DNA from: Cryptomeria japonica
Taxonomy: Eukaryota > Streptophyta > Pinopsida > Cupressales > Cupressaceae
Reading direction: 5' to 3'
Assembly: GCF_030272615.1 (NCBI RefSeq)
Contig: NC_081413.1
Span: 165,369,080-165,433,079 of the forward strand
Length of the DNA stretch: 64,000 nt
The notes under the pieces were generated by a model. It made no database searches and had not been told where the DNA came from. It was given only the letters and a program-made list of their open reading frames with translations. Below, one piece after another: positions 1 to 11,860 of this stretch. Position 1 is the first letter of the stretch. Every line of letters begins with the position of its first letter. The position numbers and the translations under genes were made by a program.

Positions 1-492
1 ATTATACACAGGTGTTTTGGTTCAGTAATGCTTTTCATGTTGATTTGTTTCAGATTTACACAGTTACAATTATACACAGGTGTTTTGGTTCAGTAATGCT
101 TTTCATGCTGATCATGTTGATCTGTTTCAGATTTCAGATTTACACAGTTACAATGATATCTTGGTTCTCTGATTCTGTTCTTGACAATGAGATTGGTTAC
201 ATCTTAGTTCCCTGATTCTGATTCTTGACAATGAGATTGGTTACATCTTGGTTCTCTGATTCTGATTCTTGACAATGATATTTTGGTTATCAGTTTGATT
301 TTCAGTTCTTTCGGCAATATAGTTTGCACTTGTACATTAAACTGCTTCAGCATGTCAGAAGTGCTTCTGGTTCACTTAATAATTTGATGAGTATTTGATT
401 CTCAAGTCTGGATTACACGATATGGTTGATATACTTCTATCCCTCTGTTCAATGGTGGTTATGTTTTTGCCATCAAGGACAAAGGGGGAGTT
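1..492 (+). mobile_element. 3' internal end of a Copia-type element with two short tandem repeats
   Basis: Non-coding sequence leading into the LTR at 493. Bases 1-152 hold a roughly 68-bp unit twice (starts at 1 and 69). Bases 160-290 hold a 43-44-bp unit three times (starts near 160, 203 and 247). The stretch ends in the purine-rich run AAAGGGGGAG at 481-490, the usual plus-strand primer (polypurine tract) of plant Copia elements. Seen: the repeats and the purine tract next to a TG. Inferred: this is the region between pol and the 3' LTR; the rest of the element lies outside the window. Confidence 0.6.
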
Positions 493-1464
493 TGTTGAAT
501 TTTCTATTTGTCCTTGATGACAAGGCATCTTCGATGATAGCATGTGGGTTTTATTTACCATGTCATGTTAATCACTACATTCTTTAACTCACGTATGTAT
601 TATGGTTGAGTTTGACTTGAGTCAGTTTACTCACGTGGCTGGATGTCAAAAAGAAATCTATTATGTTTTGGGATATTTCGAAAGCACCAGTTTATTTTGT
701 TGAAGCCCATGTTGTTTTACCACTCTCAGCTGAACTTGCTCGGTGATTTGGAACTGGGAGAATGCTTTTATGATAATGGGTTTCTTCTATTTCTTGCTCC
801 CGTCTTTGCTCTGGACATTGATGGGCTTCTTGTCAACAATACACACTGTTTCGGTTAGATCTCTGCTCATGCTCACTGCTGGTAATCTTACCGTCCATTT
901 TAATTATAGGTATGCACAGTAAATTTATTTTGAAGAGAAATGATGAGTGTCGAAAGGAAATATGAGGCAAGTTTTTTCTTTTTTGGTTTAGTTGCAGATA
1001 ACTATTTGTTCTCCCCTCATCTTCCGGCATTGTAAAAGCTTAGTAACTGTTTTTTTTGTTGTTTTAAACGATTTGTCAAAAGGTTAAGGGTTTGTTACAG
1101 TTTCAAAGGTAGTTATTGAAATCATGTTGCAGATTCTTGATTAACCCTTTATGGGTTTGTTACTATGATTATATCAAGTGTTTTTACAGGATTTTTCGGA
1201 AATTTTTTTCGAGATTTATTAAACCAGTTTTAACGATTGTTCAGTTGGTTACCCTATACGAGGGTTACTTTAGAAGATCTTATTTTTCTCCCTCCAGTTG
1301 GATAAGAGTTATTGAGAAGTTGATTTTTAAATTAAAAACCCTACATGGGTTGTGGTCTGATAAATTAAATCAAAATCAGTTTTTTTTTGGGCAGTGGTTA
1401 ACTGTCTGGTTCTATTAATGCTTTGGGTACATTTACATGTATGTGTCTCTTTCAAAAGATAGGG

Positions 1465-1534
<70 letters not shown>

Positions 1535-2086
1535 GTAGGAGAAGCCAGAGGGCATTCTTTGGTGGAAAGAAAAGAAAAGTTGTATTATTTATTTTGAGAT
1601 CTCTGTTGTTGGCAGACTCACTGGATATCACATTTTTGTTTTGTAATAAAGGTTCATGATACAACAGTTTCAGAACAGATTGAAAATATGTCATCATGAA
1701 TCCACTCAGAAACTATTGAAAAGGATAGGAGTTGAAGCTCCTTGCAGCAGGGCTGCTAAATTGGATGTATTGGTTGGTGGTTAAGATTAATAAAAGGATT
1801 GGAGTGTTTTTTTTCCCTATGATGAAATCTAGTTGGATTTCGAGGGTTTTCACTCAGCACAAAAACTGTGTCATTGTGTTGGTTTCTCAGTTATGTTTAG
1901 TTCTCTGATACACTAATTTCATGTTCTCTTAAGTTCTTTTCACAGTCACATGTTGATGCAAGCTTTTCAAATGGACTCTTAGTTTTCAGTTTTTGTGGCC
2001 ATCTTAGTATTGTTCTTTTGAATTTAAAAATTTAGTGTACTCTGATTCACCCCCTCCCCCTCTCAGAGTACTCGTTACTTCCAACA
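493..2086 (+). repeat. 3' LTR of a plus-strand Copia element
   Basis: About 1.59 kb. It starts TGTTG and ends CAACA (perfect 5-bp terminal inverted repeat). A polypurine tract lies just upstream, and near the right end is the C-rich stretch followed by TCTCAG that is typical of plant Copia LTRs. The five bases after it (tttag) occur at the homologous site of the neighbouring repeat unit (5798-5802), which fits a 5-bp target site. The 5' LTR is outside the window. A dinucleotide microsatellite lies inside it at 1465-1530. The short open frames here are chance. Confidence 0.65.
1465..1530. repeat. (AT)n(GT)n microsatellite
   Basis: About 8 AT units followed by about 25 GT units, inside the Copia 3' LTR. 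Length should be polymorphic. Confidence 0.95.
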
Positions 2087-2399
2087 TTTAGTTCCACTGT
2101 ATTCTCTGAATTTAGCAATTAAGGATCTAAATTGCAGCTGCACATTTGTAGCTATTTCATAACTTCATTCTCTTGCCGGGGGGACACCACAAACAAAAAC
2201 AAAACATGAAAAAACTTTGCCCTTCTCTCTTCAATGCCATCAAGCTTCTCAACAACAAATTTCAACTGTCACGTTGTATGGATTCATTGCTCAAACATAA
2301 TTTTATAAGTATAAGTTTAAATGTGAGTAAATTTCAAAGTCTAAGAGCTTCACATAAAATGTTAAAAAAAAAGGTTTCTTTTATAGTACATGATATTGA

Positions 2400-2672
2400 G
2401 CGGTTCGTATATGGGTTTACAAATGTTGTGTATAGATTACTCCATACTCCTTGCGGGAGGTACCTAATCGCAATATCGGGTAATATGGGACTACCTCATG
2501 TACTTGTTGTGGGAGACACCTAATAGCAATATGAGACTACCTCGTACTCCTTATAGTAGACACCTAACTATACTACAAATGAGGGATACATACCTTACCC
2601 ATTGTGGGATTTGAACTTGCAATCTCTCTTTCAAGAGCATAAGTTATCTATCTTTAGGTCAACTCAAGTTCT
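2400..2672 (-). mobile_element. tRNA-like SINE head with 44-bp VNTR body (copy 1)
   Basis: Read on the minus strand, a tRNA-like head has a box A-like sequence at 2652-2662 (TTGACCTAAAG) and a box B-like GTTCAAATCCC at 2605-2615. It is followed by about three diverged copies of a 44-bp unit (the 'atgggactacctc...cacctaatagcaat' family on the plus strand). The same composite occurs at 6110-6315 and 62690-62965. Known: RNA polymerase III internal promoters have this box A/box B arrangement. Inferred: SINE-derived; no clear target duplication was found. Confidence 0.5.
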
Positions 2673-3055
2673 ATTACAACAAGTAACATTACAACATGGT
2701 TTTTTTTTTGTCTTGTCCATCACACAATTTTTCGTCACACGTGGCAAATTATCATATGCATGGTCCACACTACGTTAGTTAATATCCATTTATGAACTTA
2801 TTAAGCAATGATAAATGATTTATATTTTTATTATGTTAGATTATTGTTGTTGAGAAAAATTTAAATTATGATTTTTAACTGATTTCTATATATTTCTATC
2901 ATTACGTAGTTTATTGTAATTGATCTTGTTACCAAGTTTAGAAGAAAATTGGTTCAAGAAAAACTGCTTTTTAACTATTTTCTATATATTTCTATCATTC
3001 AGTAGCTTATTGTAATTGACGTTGTTACTAAGTTTAGAAAATGATTGGTGCAAGT

Positions 3056-3139
3056 AAGACTTGGTTTAATGACAAAGTCATAGATGTTGTATGTATCTAG
3101 ATGGTGTTGAGTTCAAATCTTCTATAATACAAAAAAAAA
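3056..3139 (+). mobile_element. Short tRNA-like SINE with A tail (copy 1)
   Basis: About 84 bp with a box A-like TGGTTTAATGAC start, a box B-like GAGTTCAAATC, and a terminal A run (9 A). The hexamer aagact occurs just before and just after it and may be a target duplication. An almost identical copy sits at the equivalent place of unit 4 (63346-63432) but is absent from unit 3, so it was present in the ancestor of units 1 and 4. Confidence 0.5.
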
Positions 3140-5536
3140 GACTACACAATTTTTTTTTTATCTTTCTATGATTATAATTTAATGCAATCTAATTTCCAAA
3201 TAATTTGGTTATATATTTTAATGTTAGTGAGCCTCATGAATATCTTTTTGTTGGAAATTCATCAAGTGGTTGTGTTCTAAGAGGATTCGAATAACTAAAT
3301 TCATGATTACAATAGCTTTAAGTATAATCTCATTTATATTAATATATATTTTCTTCTTTTTTATCCTTTTGAGAGAAAAATGTTATATTTTAGTATTGTA
3401 TTCTTTGACTTAAGAATAGAAGAAATTAAAAAACATCTCATATTAAATCAATTAAAAAAATCATATTAAATCAACAATAAAATGTTATATTTTACTATTG
3501 TATTCTAGATTTCAAAAAGAAAAAAGTGGCTAGTTAAGACCCCCTTTGGCCACCCATCTCCATGCACTTACCCAATTTGAGATGCTCATTGTAAAAAAAA
3601 TTCATGTTAAATTATATTAGAATGTTGATTAAGTTAAAAATTAGTGAAGTCTATTGATGCTATTGAAGATGATCATGAGTTGTCATTCAAGATGACAAGT
3701 GCAACTAGTTGTTGTTGAAGATGATAGTCAATCAATTGCTAGTGAAGATGATAGATTTGTTGATAAAGATGTGTTTATGCACTTTCTAGCTTGTTGGAAT
3801 CTTGCATGGAGTCAAAAATAGTAAATTCTATTTTAGGCATGTTTCTAGCAATTCGGGATCATATTAAGAAACTAAAACTAGTTGTTTCTTTAAATGCCCT
3901 ATATTTTGGTCTTATTTTATATTTATTCACCCAATGTTAAAGATCATATAGTTTTATATAGACCATTTTTAATTATTTTTTAGGATATTAAACTTTATAT
4001 CAATGACATTATTTTTATGTTTGTACGTAAGTAGAGTAAGATTTGTTTAGTAAGAAAAAATAGTTGCAAAAGAAGAAGTTTTTAGGGAGCAAAATTTAGA
4101 TTATACTCAAACTCATGGAATTCATTTTTAAGAATTTTAATTAATTTTTTATTTTGTTGTGTTAATTTTTTATTTATTTTTATGTAACCCTTATCCCATA
4201 TTAGAAGTAGTTAAAATTCATATGAAAGTAATAGATATGTATATAAGACACACTACAAAGAGATGTGAATGTACAACCAACATGAGATAAAAGAGATGTC
4301 ATCAAATATATGCTCAAAAAAAACTATAAGGACAAACACATAATGCAAGTACACCCTACCCAAATAGATATCTAGCTAGGTAAGATTATCGTCTCCTAGA
4401 CTGTGTATATAATGTAGTAAAGTGAAACTAATGTAAGAAAATAAAATAATTAACCAACATTATTTAAAGATAGATCTTAATTCATTCACACATCATTTGG
4501 GATTATCAAGGAAAAGTCACAAGAGAGCATCACAACAACATTGCAAAGTATGTTAATTGCATCACCAATTTAGTCATCATTACAAAGTTGATAAAAGAAT
4601 TCATTAAATTGAGATTATAGTCTGACAAAACTATATTTATTGAGACAATGACATATTATTTTCAAACATTTATCACCATTCCTTCATCATATCTAACATT
4701 GAATCCATTCATTTGTACACACCATCGGTGGCTAAGAAAGCTCACACCCTCATTGATTCAGTCAATTATTCATAAATTAAATTGTTCATGTTTATAAAGG
4801 TGAAACACAAACTCAAACAAAATCCTTGATCTCCATACAAAGTGCACAACTTATTGAGTATTTCCATATTTTGTTAAATTCTCTATAATTTCATCTTTCG
4901 TAATTCTACCTTTGAATGTGGGCACACTTATTTCCATTTAGAACTCCTTTAAAGAGCTCACATTTCTTCAATTATGTCTATCTTGTGGTTTCATTATTTT
5001 GCTATTGTTTAAATGTTTCTCTTGTTTAATGGTTTAAGATTCATTATCGTGTACTTTTCTGATTTGGATGTTATTTTTGATAAATTATGAAATATAATTT
5101 GAAATGTTGATATAAAAAATTATCAAAATTATTATTATTTTGATAAGGATATTATATCATTCATGAGTTTGTTTTATCATTTAATGGGAAATAGAATTTT
5201 ACGTTGATGCCTCTTTCGCTAAGAGTTAAAGAATGAGAGATATCGATTTGATAAAGTTGTCTTGGGCACAATCCCCTCATCATTTCTTATATTATACTTC
5301 TGAAAAATTTAAACCTTCATATATTACATAATCAAGAAACATACAATCACACTCTCTAATTATATTTATCTATAAAATATTATTTAACCAATATATAAAA
5401 GTATACTGGAGATTAAATCAACATTCTCTTTTCCTTTCTTCTTCCACATCGAGCTTAAAGTTAAACTAATCACTTGGAAATCCTCAAGACCGTAGTAAAC
5501 CATATTTAAGCCGGTTAGTGAGAATGAAGTCCATGT

Positions 5537-5692
5537 GGGAGTGGGAATGAAGTCCTTGGTATTCTTGTTCATCCTGATGATGAATCACGGAGTGTGATTC
5601 GAAACATTGATGATAAAAATTGGCATACACAATCAAATCCAGAAGAAATTCTTAAACAGTTGGAAGATTGGTTAAGTGGTCGAAATTCGTGA
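5537..5692 (+). pseudogene. Possible 3'-terminal exon remnant, family not recognised
   Basis: An open frame of 51 codons ends in TGA. Its composition is protein-like: acidic and amphipathic, containing LVHPDDESRSVIRNIDDKNW and ending LKQLEDWLSGRNS. There is no ATG and no upstream exon that I can join. Unit 3 has lost about 120 bp covering most of it (junction near 62645), so it is not conserved between repeat units. It may be the tail of a gene that was once duplicated with the macro-repeat. I cannot name the family. Confidence 0.25.
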
Positions 5693-5797
5693 AGTTATTT
5701 AGTAGAGGACTAAACCATTTATTAGGCAAGTTCTAAAACATTAAATTAAGGATCTCTGTAATTCATTGCAATTCATATAACCGTCAAGATCAACGAT

Positions 5798-6503
5798 TTT
5801 AGTTCTATTGTATTCTCTGCAAAACAATTAAGGATTTAAATTGTAGTCATACCTCCTTTGTAGCTATTTTATAACATCATTCTCAAACAAAAACAAGACA
5901 AGAAAACATTGCCCTTCTCTCTTCAATGCCATGCAATCTTCTCAACAACTTATTTCATTTCAAAAATTATCACGTTGGATGGATTCATGGATCAAATATA
6001 AGTTTAAATGTGAGTGAATTTCAAAGTCTGAGAGTCTTACATAAAACATAATAAAAGAATGAAAGTTTCTTTTATAGTTCACGATGTTGGGTGGTCTTTA
6101 TATGGGTCTATAGATACCTTATAGCAATATGGGACTACCCCATACTCCTTGCGGGAGATACCTAATAGCAACATGGGAGTACCACGTACTCCTTGCGGAA
6201 GGCTGAACCTACCTATGCTACAAATGGGGCATACGTACCTTATCCATCATGAGATTTGAACTTGTGACCTCTCTTTCAAGAGCACAAGTTCTCCACCTCT
6301 AGGCCAACTTAAGCTATATTACAACAAGTAGCATTACAACATGGTTTTTTTTGTTGTGCCCATCACATGTGAGGATCAATTTTTCCTCTCAGATGTGGCA
6401 AATTATCATATGTATGGTCCACACTACACTAGTTGATATCCATTAAGGAACTTATTGAGCAATAATAAATGCTTATTATTTGTATTGTGTTAGATTACTA
6501 TTA
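5798..6503. repeat. Macro-repeat unit 2, truncated
   Basis: Matches 2087-2850 of unit 1 (same order, many point differences) and stops near 6503, after which unrelated sequence begins. It includes copy 2 of the SINE/VNTR composite. Confidence 0.7.
6110..6315 (-). mobile_element. tRNA-like SINE head with VNTR body (copy 2)
   Basis: Second copy of the composite at 2400-2672. The head (box A and box B-like motifs near 6297-6307 and 6250-6261) is better preserved, and the 44-bp repeat is present about 2.5 times. Confidence 0.45.
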
Positions 6504-6627
6504 TTGAGAAAAGATTATAGATTGAAATTGCATAAATAAAGAGCCCTACCTAAAAGGCAAGAAGTACGGCTCATATATTTTTTTTCTTTTGTATGTCATT
6601 TTGTAGTACCATAGTCCACACAATTGT

Positions 6628-6641
6628 CATATATATATATA

Positions 6642-6697
<56 letters not shown>

Positions 6698-6742
6698 CAC
6701 ACACACACATACATATACATATACATACATATACACATACAC

Positions 6743-6780
<38 letters not shown>
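6628..6780. repeat. Compound microsatellite (AT)n(AC)n(ACATAT)n
   Basis: A run of AT, then about 34 AC units with one G interruption, then a hexanucleotide-like ACATAT array. Open frames across it on both strands are artefacts of the repeat. Confidence 0.95.
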
Positions 6781-7653
6781 TGTTGGTTAACAAATTTAGC
6801 CTTTCTTATTTTTACTATGAATGACTCATGTATGCCCTTAGTTTTGCGAAAGGAAAATTGAACCAATAGTTGAGTAACCCGATGAATAGTTTACCCTCTT
6901 CATAAGGGTGCAACTTCCCGGATGATATTCAATGAATTTTTAAACATACACAAATATTAACTTCACATTTAACCAGAAAGCAAGAAAAGGCATGTCACAT
7001 TCATCAGTCAACACCACATGAATGCTAAGAAGAATTTGATTGAGTCTCTCTCATGTCTCACAGGACAAGGGGAATCAGAACATCCACACAAATTTAACGA
7101 AAGGATTACTTATCAAATTCATTCATAGACATATGAAAAGTGCATAATTAGAGAAGCAACACATTCTCCGCAAACAAATATATCCCAACAAAGATTTTTT
7201 CTTTCTGTATTCAAACACACAGATTTGAAAGCTGCTAAAAATGTCTAATTTTATTCACTGATAAAATGTCTTCATTGAAAATCCACAATATTCAAAACAA
7301 AAGTCTGCTAATTTTTCTCAAGATTTCTTCGGAACTTTTTAAAGTCTTTTTTCAGAAATATATAGCTAAACTTCCTACCTCAACCACTCGGTAACCACCA
7401 AGTTACACCACTCTACCCGAGGGTAAGTTAAACATTTTGTTTTAAAAACTAACTTATAAAACCATTTCTTGACTAAAAATAGCAGAGAACAAAGAAAACA
7501 TGGGAACAATTATCAATTGCATGACAACGGGAAACCAACTTGATCTTTCTTCCACTCCGTGAATGCTTCCGTGAATTGATGGATGACAGGTTCATTCGGA
7601 ATGCCTACTTGTAAAATTCATTGTTTCCAAACTTCCTTATCATGATGCACTTG
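6781..7653. other. No gene seen; possible LTR-like start
   Basis: AT-rich sequence. It begins TGTTGGTTAAC and has AACCAAC near 7533-7540, an imperfect inverted pair that could mark LTR ends. I found no second copy and no convincing primer tract, so I do not call an LTR. Confidence 0.3.
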
Positions 7654-9440
7654 TTATACTTTATCCACATGATTGTTCAAATGATCTATGCATAAAAATA
7701 GTAAGGATTCAATTTTGGCAATGGTGGAGAAATCTTTCTTGGTGACCACTGTTGCACTCTTAACCATAACAATTTGAATTTCAAAGGATTTTCTTATGGC
7801 ATCAGTAGTGTCAATAGTTTGTCCATCCTCCTTCATATATTTCACCTCTATGCATTTGCGTTCATTAAGCATATTTTTCACCAACTCAGATAATTCTCGC
7901 CCAAATTTTACAAATTCCTCATAGCCCCCTTTTATTACCGAATTCCTCTATTCAATGTTATTTTTGCATATGTATAGAACATTGTCAAATCCCTGTAAAG
8001 GCTTCTCTGCAAGGAACTTCATTACACCATGCCTTTGAATTTCTTCCATGTGGGCTACTGTTCGGGCCCATTTGGCTTCTTTGTTCTTACAGGCTGTGTT
8101 TTCCTTTCCAAACTCTCGGATGACTTTAGCAGCATCATCATACACCTTGTTCAGATGCCAAATGTATTATTTTCCCTCTTTCCTAATCATATCCAACCAT
8201 TCAGGGAAAACCCCGTGCACCATTTTATTACTTTGTACTTCTGAGAGCAACTTCTGATTGCTAGGGGATTTAGGATCAAAGAGTGTTGGTTGTGCAGACA
8301 ATGGTTGGGGATCCGGTCCATGGATTGTGTCATTGTATTCTGTCATTTGTTTTAAGGCTTCTTTTAGTTCTTTTTTGTCTTTTTCATCCTTCCAAGTCTT
8401 GGTTATGATCTTTTTTGTTGAAGCTTCAAGATGAAGGACATTTGTGGCTTGAGAAGAAGTACCAATATTCACATTTTCAATGCTAAAATTCTGGGCTGTA
8501 GGGTCCTCTATTTTCTCATCTGTCAATGGGCGTTCTATCTCTGCAGTCCAATTCCCATTGTCGGCATCAAAATCAATTTTTGAAATAGTTTTCAGCTTCT
8601 TCACTTTGGGAGTTTTCTCCAAGCACTTTCTCACCATGTCTTCCAGCGGAACCGAAGCTGGAACTACATTCCTTTTCTTGCTATTCAGAGTATTTTTTAA
8701 CCATAGGGGTCCAATGCGCACAAAAGTTTCATCAAAGCTAGCTTCGATTTATTTTTCATTCCTGACTACCAATGTGGTAGCAGTGTTTACCGCATTATCC
8801 ACTTACTAAGTGTCGTTTGCATCGTCAATATTTAGCACCTCTGAGTGTGGATGAGTTGAGGGATTGTCCATATCAAGAGAGGCTTTCAAATCAACTACCA
8901 TTGAACACACAAGAGATTTCTTAGTTCCGCTTCTGGTTTTGGCCCTAGTGATCCTAGTAGGAGTTGGTTCCTTTTTTTATTTCCATCGGCCTAACACTCT
9001 GATTAACTTTAGTTTGTTTTCTAGATGATCCTGCAATGCAAGATGCAACATGGGAGTTAGCCAATGGGACTTTAGAGGATGAGGTTGAACCTTTCTTGGA
9101 GCCCTTTCCCATTCTTTGCTCTCTTAGCCATCTCTATGTTCTTCTAATAACTTGGAATGTCCTTGTTTGAATCCAATCCTCATCTTTTTCCCAGTCCACT
9201 TTTGGAATGACTCCCTTATGCCTATCATCCACAAACTAAGGATCCATCAATTCAATCTCATCATCTTTGACATTAGCAATATTCATTTTCAACTCAAAGG
9301 CCATGACCTGTTGTAGGGTGAACCTTTGATGTGTCCTCTTCCTTACTTCAAAATCATCACGACAATCATCCAAAAAAATCCTCTATATTTGGCACATGGA
9401 TAAAATACTTTCTCAATGTCAGATGGGTGGCAGCGAATCC
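7654..9440 (-). pseudogene. Decayed coding region of unknown family
   Basis: A long protein-like stretch on the minus strand, broken by stops and frameshifts. Open pieces are at 8167-8721 (184 aa), 7948-8145 and 7654-7884; further coding-like sequence with TAG stops runs upstream to about 9440. It is rich in Lys, Glu and Asp. Visible segments include EKTPKVKKLKTISK, a Ser-rich linker after a basic stretch (GKGSKKGSTSSS), and a probable coiled-coil C-terminus. No catalytic motif is visible. In style and composition it resembles the opposite-strand region in the CACTA element (44375-47750), but I could not align them convincingly. It may be cargo of another element. Confidence 0.4.
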
Positions 9441-10334
9441 CTTGGAATCAAAATTTGCTCATGGACCATATTATTGAAAATTCAATTTCTTAAATTCTAA
9501 TTCCAAATTCATGGCATCAGAGATACTATTACAAATGAAAAAGGTTAATTCAATAGGAAATGAGACACCTGACTGATGTCTAGCTCTGTACTTTGTATCA
9601 ATATGCATCTCATTCGATGAGCAATCTTTCATCAACCAAAAACATTTCCTTTCTTGTTTAATTCTTTGTGCAGTTTCAGTATTCTTACCAGTATGTACCG
9701 GTAATTGCTTGTTCTTCGTGGCAGATCTTGTTTGCAGTTCCCTGGCAGTTTCATGGTGTTGAATCTAGATTTCTAGTTCATTTCGGTTCTTCTCTGGTCA
9801 ATTATTGCTTCTTGTTGGTTGTTTTTGGGTTCCAGGGGCAGTTCTTGTGCTTACCGGTTGGTTTTCCTTCATTATCGGCACAATTATTTCCATGTGGATC
9901 CATCTTGGGTCTTGTCCAATTTCCTTTGGCATGTGGCCAACCTTCTTGTTGAACCACATCACTTGGTTGTTATTTTTTGAAAGGATTTCTTAAATCTTAG
10001 GGCCGACCTAATTGCACATTTTATTTTCCTGCATTGGTGAATGTAATCTTTTGAGGCTGACCCGGATATGTTCCAGTGGGTATAAATATTATGTTATGTA
10101 ATCATTTGTAGGGGAAGAGGAAGTAGAACTAAGAATGAGGATTGAGATTCACATTTTGTGACCCAGTTGATTCTTAGAGTCCTAGTTGGATTGTATCTAG
10201 CTTGAAGCCTACATGTAACCAATTAACTACTGGATGCTATTTGATGATAATCAGATGATTACCGGATGATTGTCGGAAGTCTATGGCTTGAATATGATCT
10301 ATTTATATGAATTTGTTATGTTTTCTTACTACTT
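9441..10334. other. Repetitive non-coding stretch, possible LTR remnant
   Basis: No coding signal. A TATA-like GGTATAAATATTATG lies near 10079-10093, followed by LTR-like text, but neither termini nor a partner copy can be identified. Confidence 0.25.
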
Positions 10335-10640
10335 TTGTTGTGTCTCTCTTGCTTCATATCAACTTGTAAAACACATCAAGTTTCACCTCATATCAAATTC
10401 ATATCAACATCAGATCATATCAACTTGAAACAATGCATATCAAATCAAGTTATTTATCAAACATCCATATCAACTTGTAAAACAACTCAAGTTCCACATT
10501 CATATCAACTTGAAACAATTCATATCAACTCAAGTTCGTATCAAACATTCATCTCAAAATCCACATCATATCAACTCCATATCAACATCAAATCAACATC
10601 AAACTTGAAACATTGAAAATAAAATCAAGTTATCTATCAA
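10335..10640. repeat. Degenerate repeat of catatcaactt-type units
   Basis: About 300 bp composed of imperfect, irregularly spaced copies of CATATCAACTTGAAACA-like sequence. Open frames through it arise because the unit lacks stops. Confidence 0.7.
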
Positions 10641-10839
10641 AAATCCAAAATCAAAACTTATCGGACAATTTCTCAAACTAACACACAACAGACACGTAGA
10701 CTGACTATCGTACCCATCCCGGAAACACTGGCAAACACCTACCTATCTTTCTTCATCTCATAAATCCTCACAAAATCTTATTTTCCCCAAATTTTTCTAC
10801 CCACACGCCGAATTTTTTTATCTACATGCTACATTACTC

Positions 10840-11290
10840 GACATGCGCTATCCAAAAATCTCCATGCGCTAACGAATTAACCCTAAGTGCTACCGAATTA
10901 ACCCTAAGCGCTAACCTACACCTATGCGCTACCATGCTCTATCAATGCATCACCCACAACACCCTAAGCGCTAAAACTTGGCTATGCGCTATCCTAATCT
11001 AGCCCTGCACTACAAAACTACCCCGATGCGCTAGGTCACACCTACTCACTAGCCTAACCTACCCATGCAACCCCCTACTAACCCTATGTGTTAGGTCTTT
11101 CCGATGCGCTACCCCTTTTTCCCCTACGCACTAGCCTGCGAACCCAACGCACTAAAAGACATCTATGCGCTACCCTAACCCCCCGCTACACTACCCAACC
11201 CTACTCAGATGCTACCCTAGTTCCTAAGGCTCGATGCGCTAAGATTCCCATCGTATGCGCTACAGTTTTTACCCTACGTGCTAAACCATA
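10840..11290. repeat. Cluster of a short GCGCTA motif
   Basis: About 15 occurrences of ATGCGCTA, AAGCGCTA or near variants in 450 bp, spaced irregularly (roughly 15-60 bp), in C-rich context. AGCGCT is palindromic. The array lies upstream of the Gypsy-type LTR at 11861 and is probably part of that element's internal non-coding region. Confidence 0.6.
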
Positions 11291-11860
11291 AGATTCAGAC
11301 GTAAAAAATGAAAACCATGATCAAAAATGACAAAATAAAAAGCAAAAAGAGGTCAAAATTCATGACTTACTAGTGGTCCATACGTGGCAGGCCTCTGATA
11401 CCTCTGAATGCTCTTGAAACGATGAGAAGCATGGGGAACCAACATTTTATCTTTTCTCTAAATGTCACTTTCTCCATAGTCAACAAACACAAATGATACA
11501 AACGAAATCACTTTTTACCTTTTTATAGGGTAAATGGAAATTAGGGTTACGTGGTGGAACATGTAAATTGCTCGTGGTCTCACTTCTAACCCTCACAAAC
11601 ATCATTATTGGGAGATGAATCAAATTATCTCATTCAACATAGACAAAATTTTAAAATGCAATCAAATTTATCAACTCAAATCAAATTTTCAAATATTTGA
11701 TTCATCTCCCAAGGAGGCATTATCAGCATCATTTATCAAATTTGAGGCATGACATGAACATCTCAATACGACATCACACTGATCATAATCAAATTTTGAC
11801 AACACATCATTTTTCTTTGAATAGACATGTGCACACACGTCACTTCAAAGAGGGGCAAAA
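11291..11860. other. Non-coding sequence before an LTR, with an 18-bp inverted repeat and a polypurine tract
   Basis: No gene seen. A perfect 18-bp inverted repeat lies at 11608-11625 and 11695-11712 (TTGGGAGATGAATCAAAT and its complement), with a 69-nt loop. The segment ends in CAAAGAGGGGCAAAA, a Gypsy-like polypurine tract. Confidence 0.5.

Larger units (their letters stand above)
2087..5797. repeat. Macro-repeat unit 1 (about 3.7 kb)
   Basis: First of four copies of an AT-rich unit. The start of unit 2 (5798) matches base 2087, giving a period of about 3.71 kb. Bases 2870-5545 match 59140-62638 in the same order, and 2400-3702 match 62650-64000. Inside are a 44-bp VNTR with a tRNA-like segment (2400-2672), two ~107-bp tandem repeats (2870-3055), a short SINE (3056-3139) and a possible exon remnant (5537-5692). 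The left end is cut by the Copia LTR. Apart from these I see no gene. Confidence 0.75.

Noticed and set aside
493-2086. Solo LTR with its own target duplication
   Set aside because: The bases before 493 (gagtt) do not match those after 2086 (tttag), and a polypurine tract precedes it, so it is a 3' LTR.
2596-2672. A host tRNA gene on the minus strand
   Set aside because: Box A and B-like motifs are present, but no cloverleaf can be drawn, and the same sequence recurs in each macro-repeat joined to a VNTR; SINE-like origin fits better.
6593-6866. Open frames rich in Thr-His or Val-Cys on both strands
   Set aside because: Artefacts of the (AC)n array; the same applies to 61536-61814 and 1423-1697.
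9668-9993. Small membrane-protein gene
   Set aside because: Two overlapping hydrophobic frames in T-rich sequence with no start context or family motif.
10840-11290. CRISPR array
   Set aside because: Short motif with irregular spacing, no conserved direct repeat of 25-40 bp, plant context.
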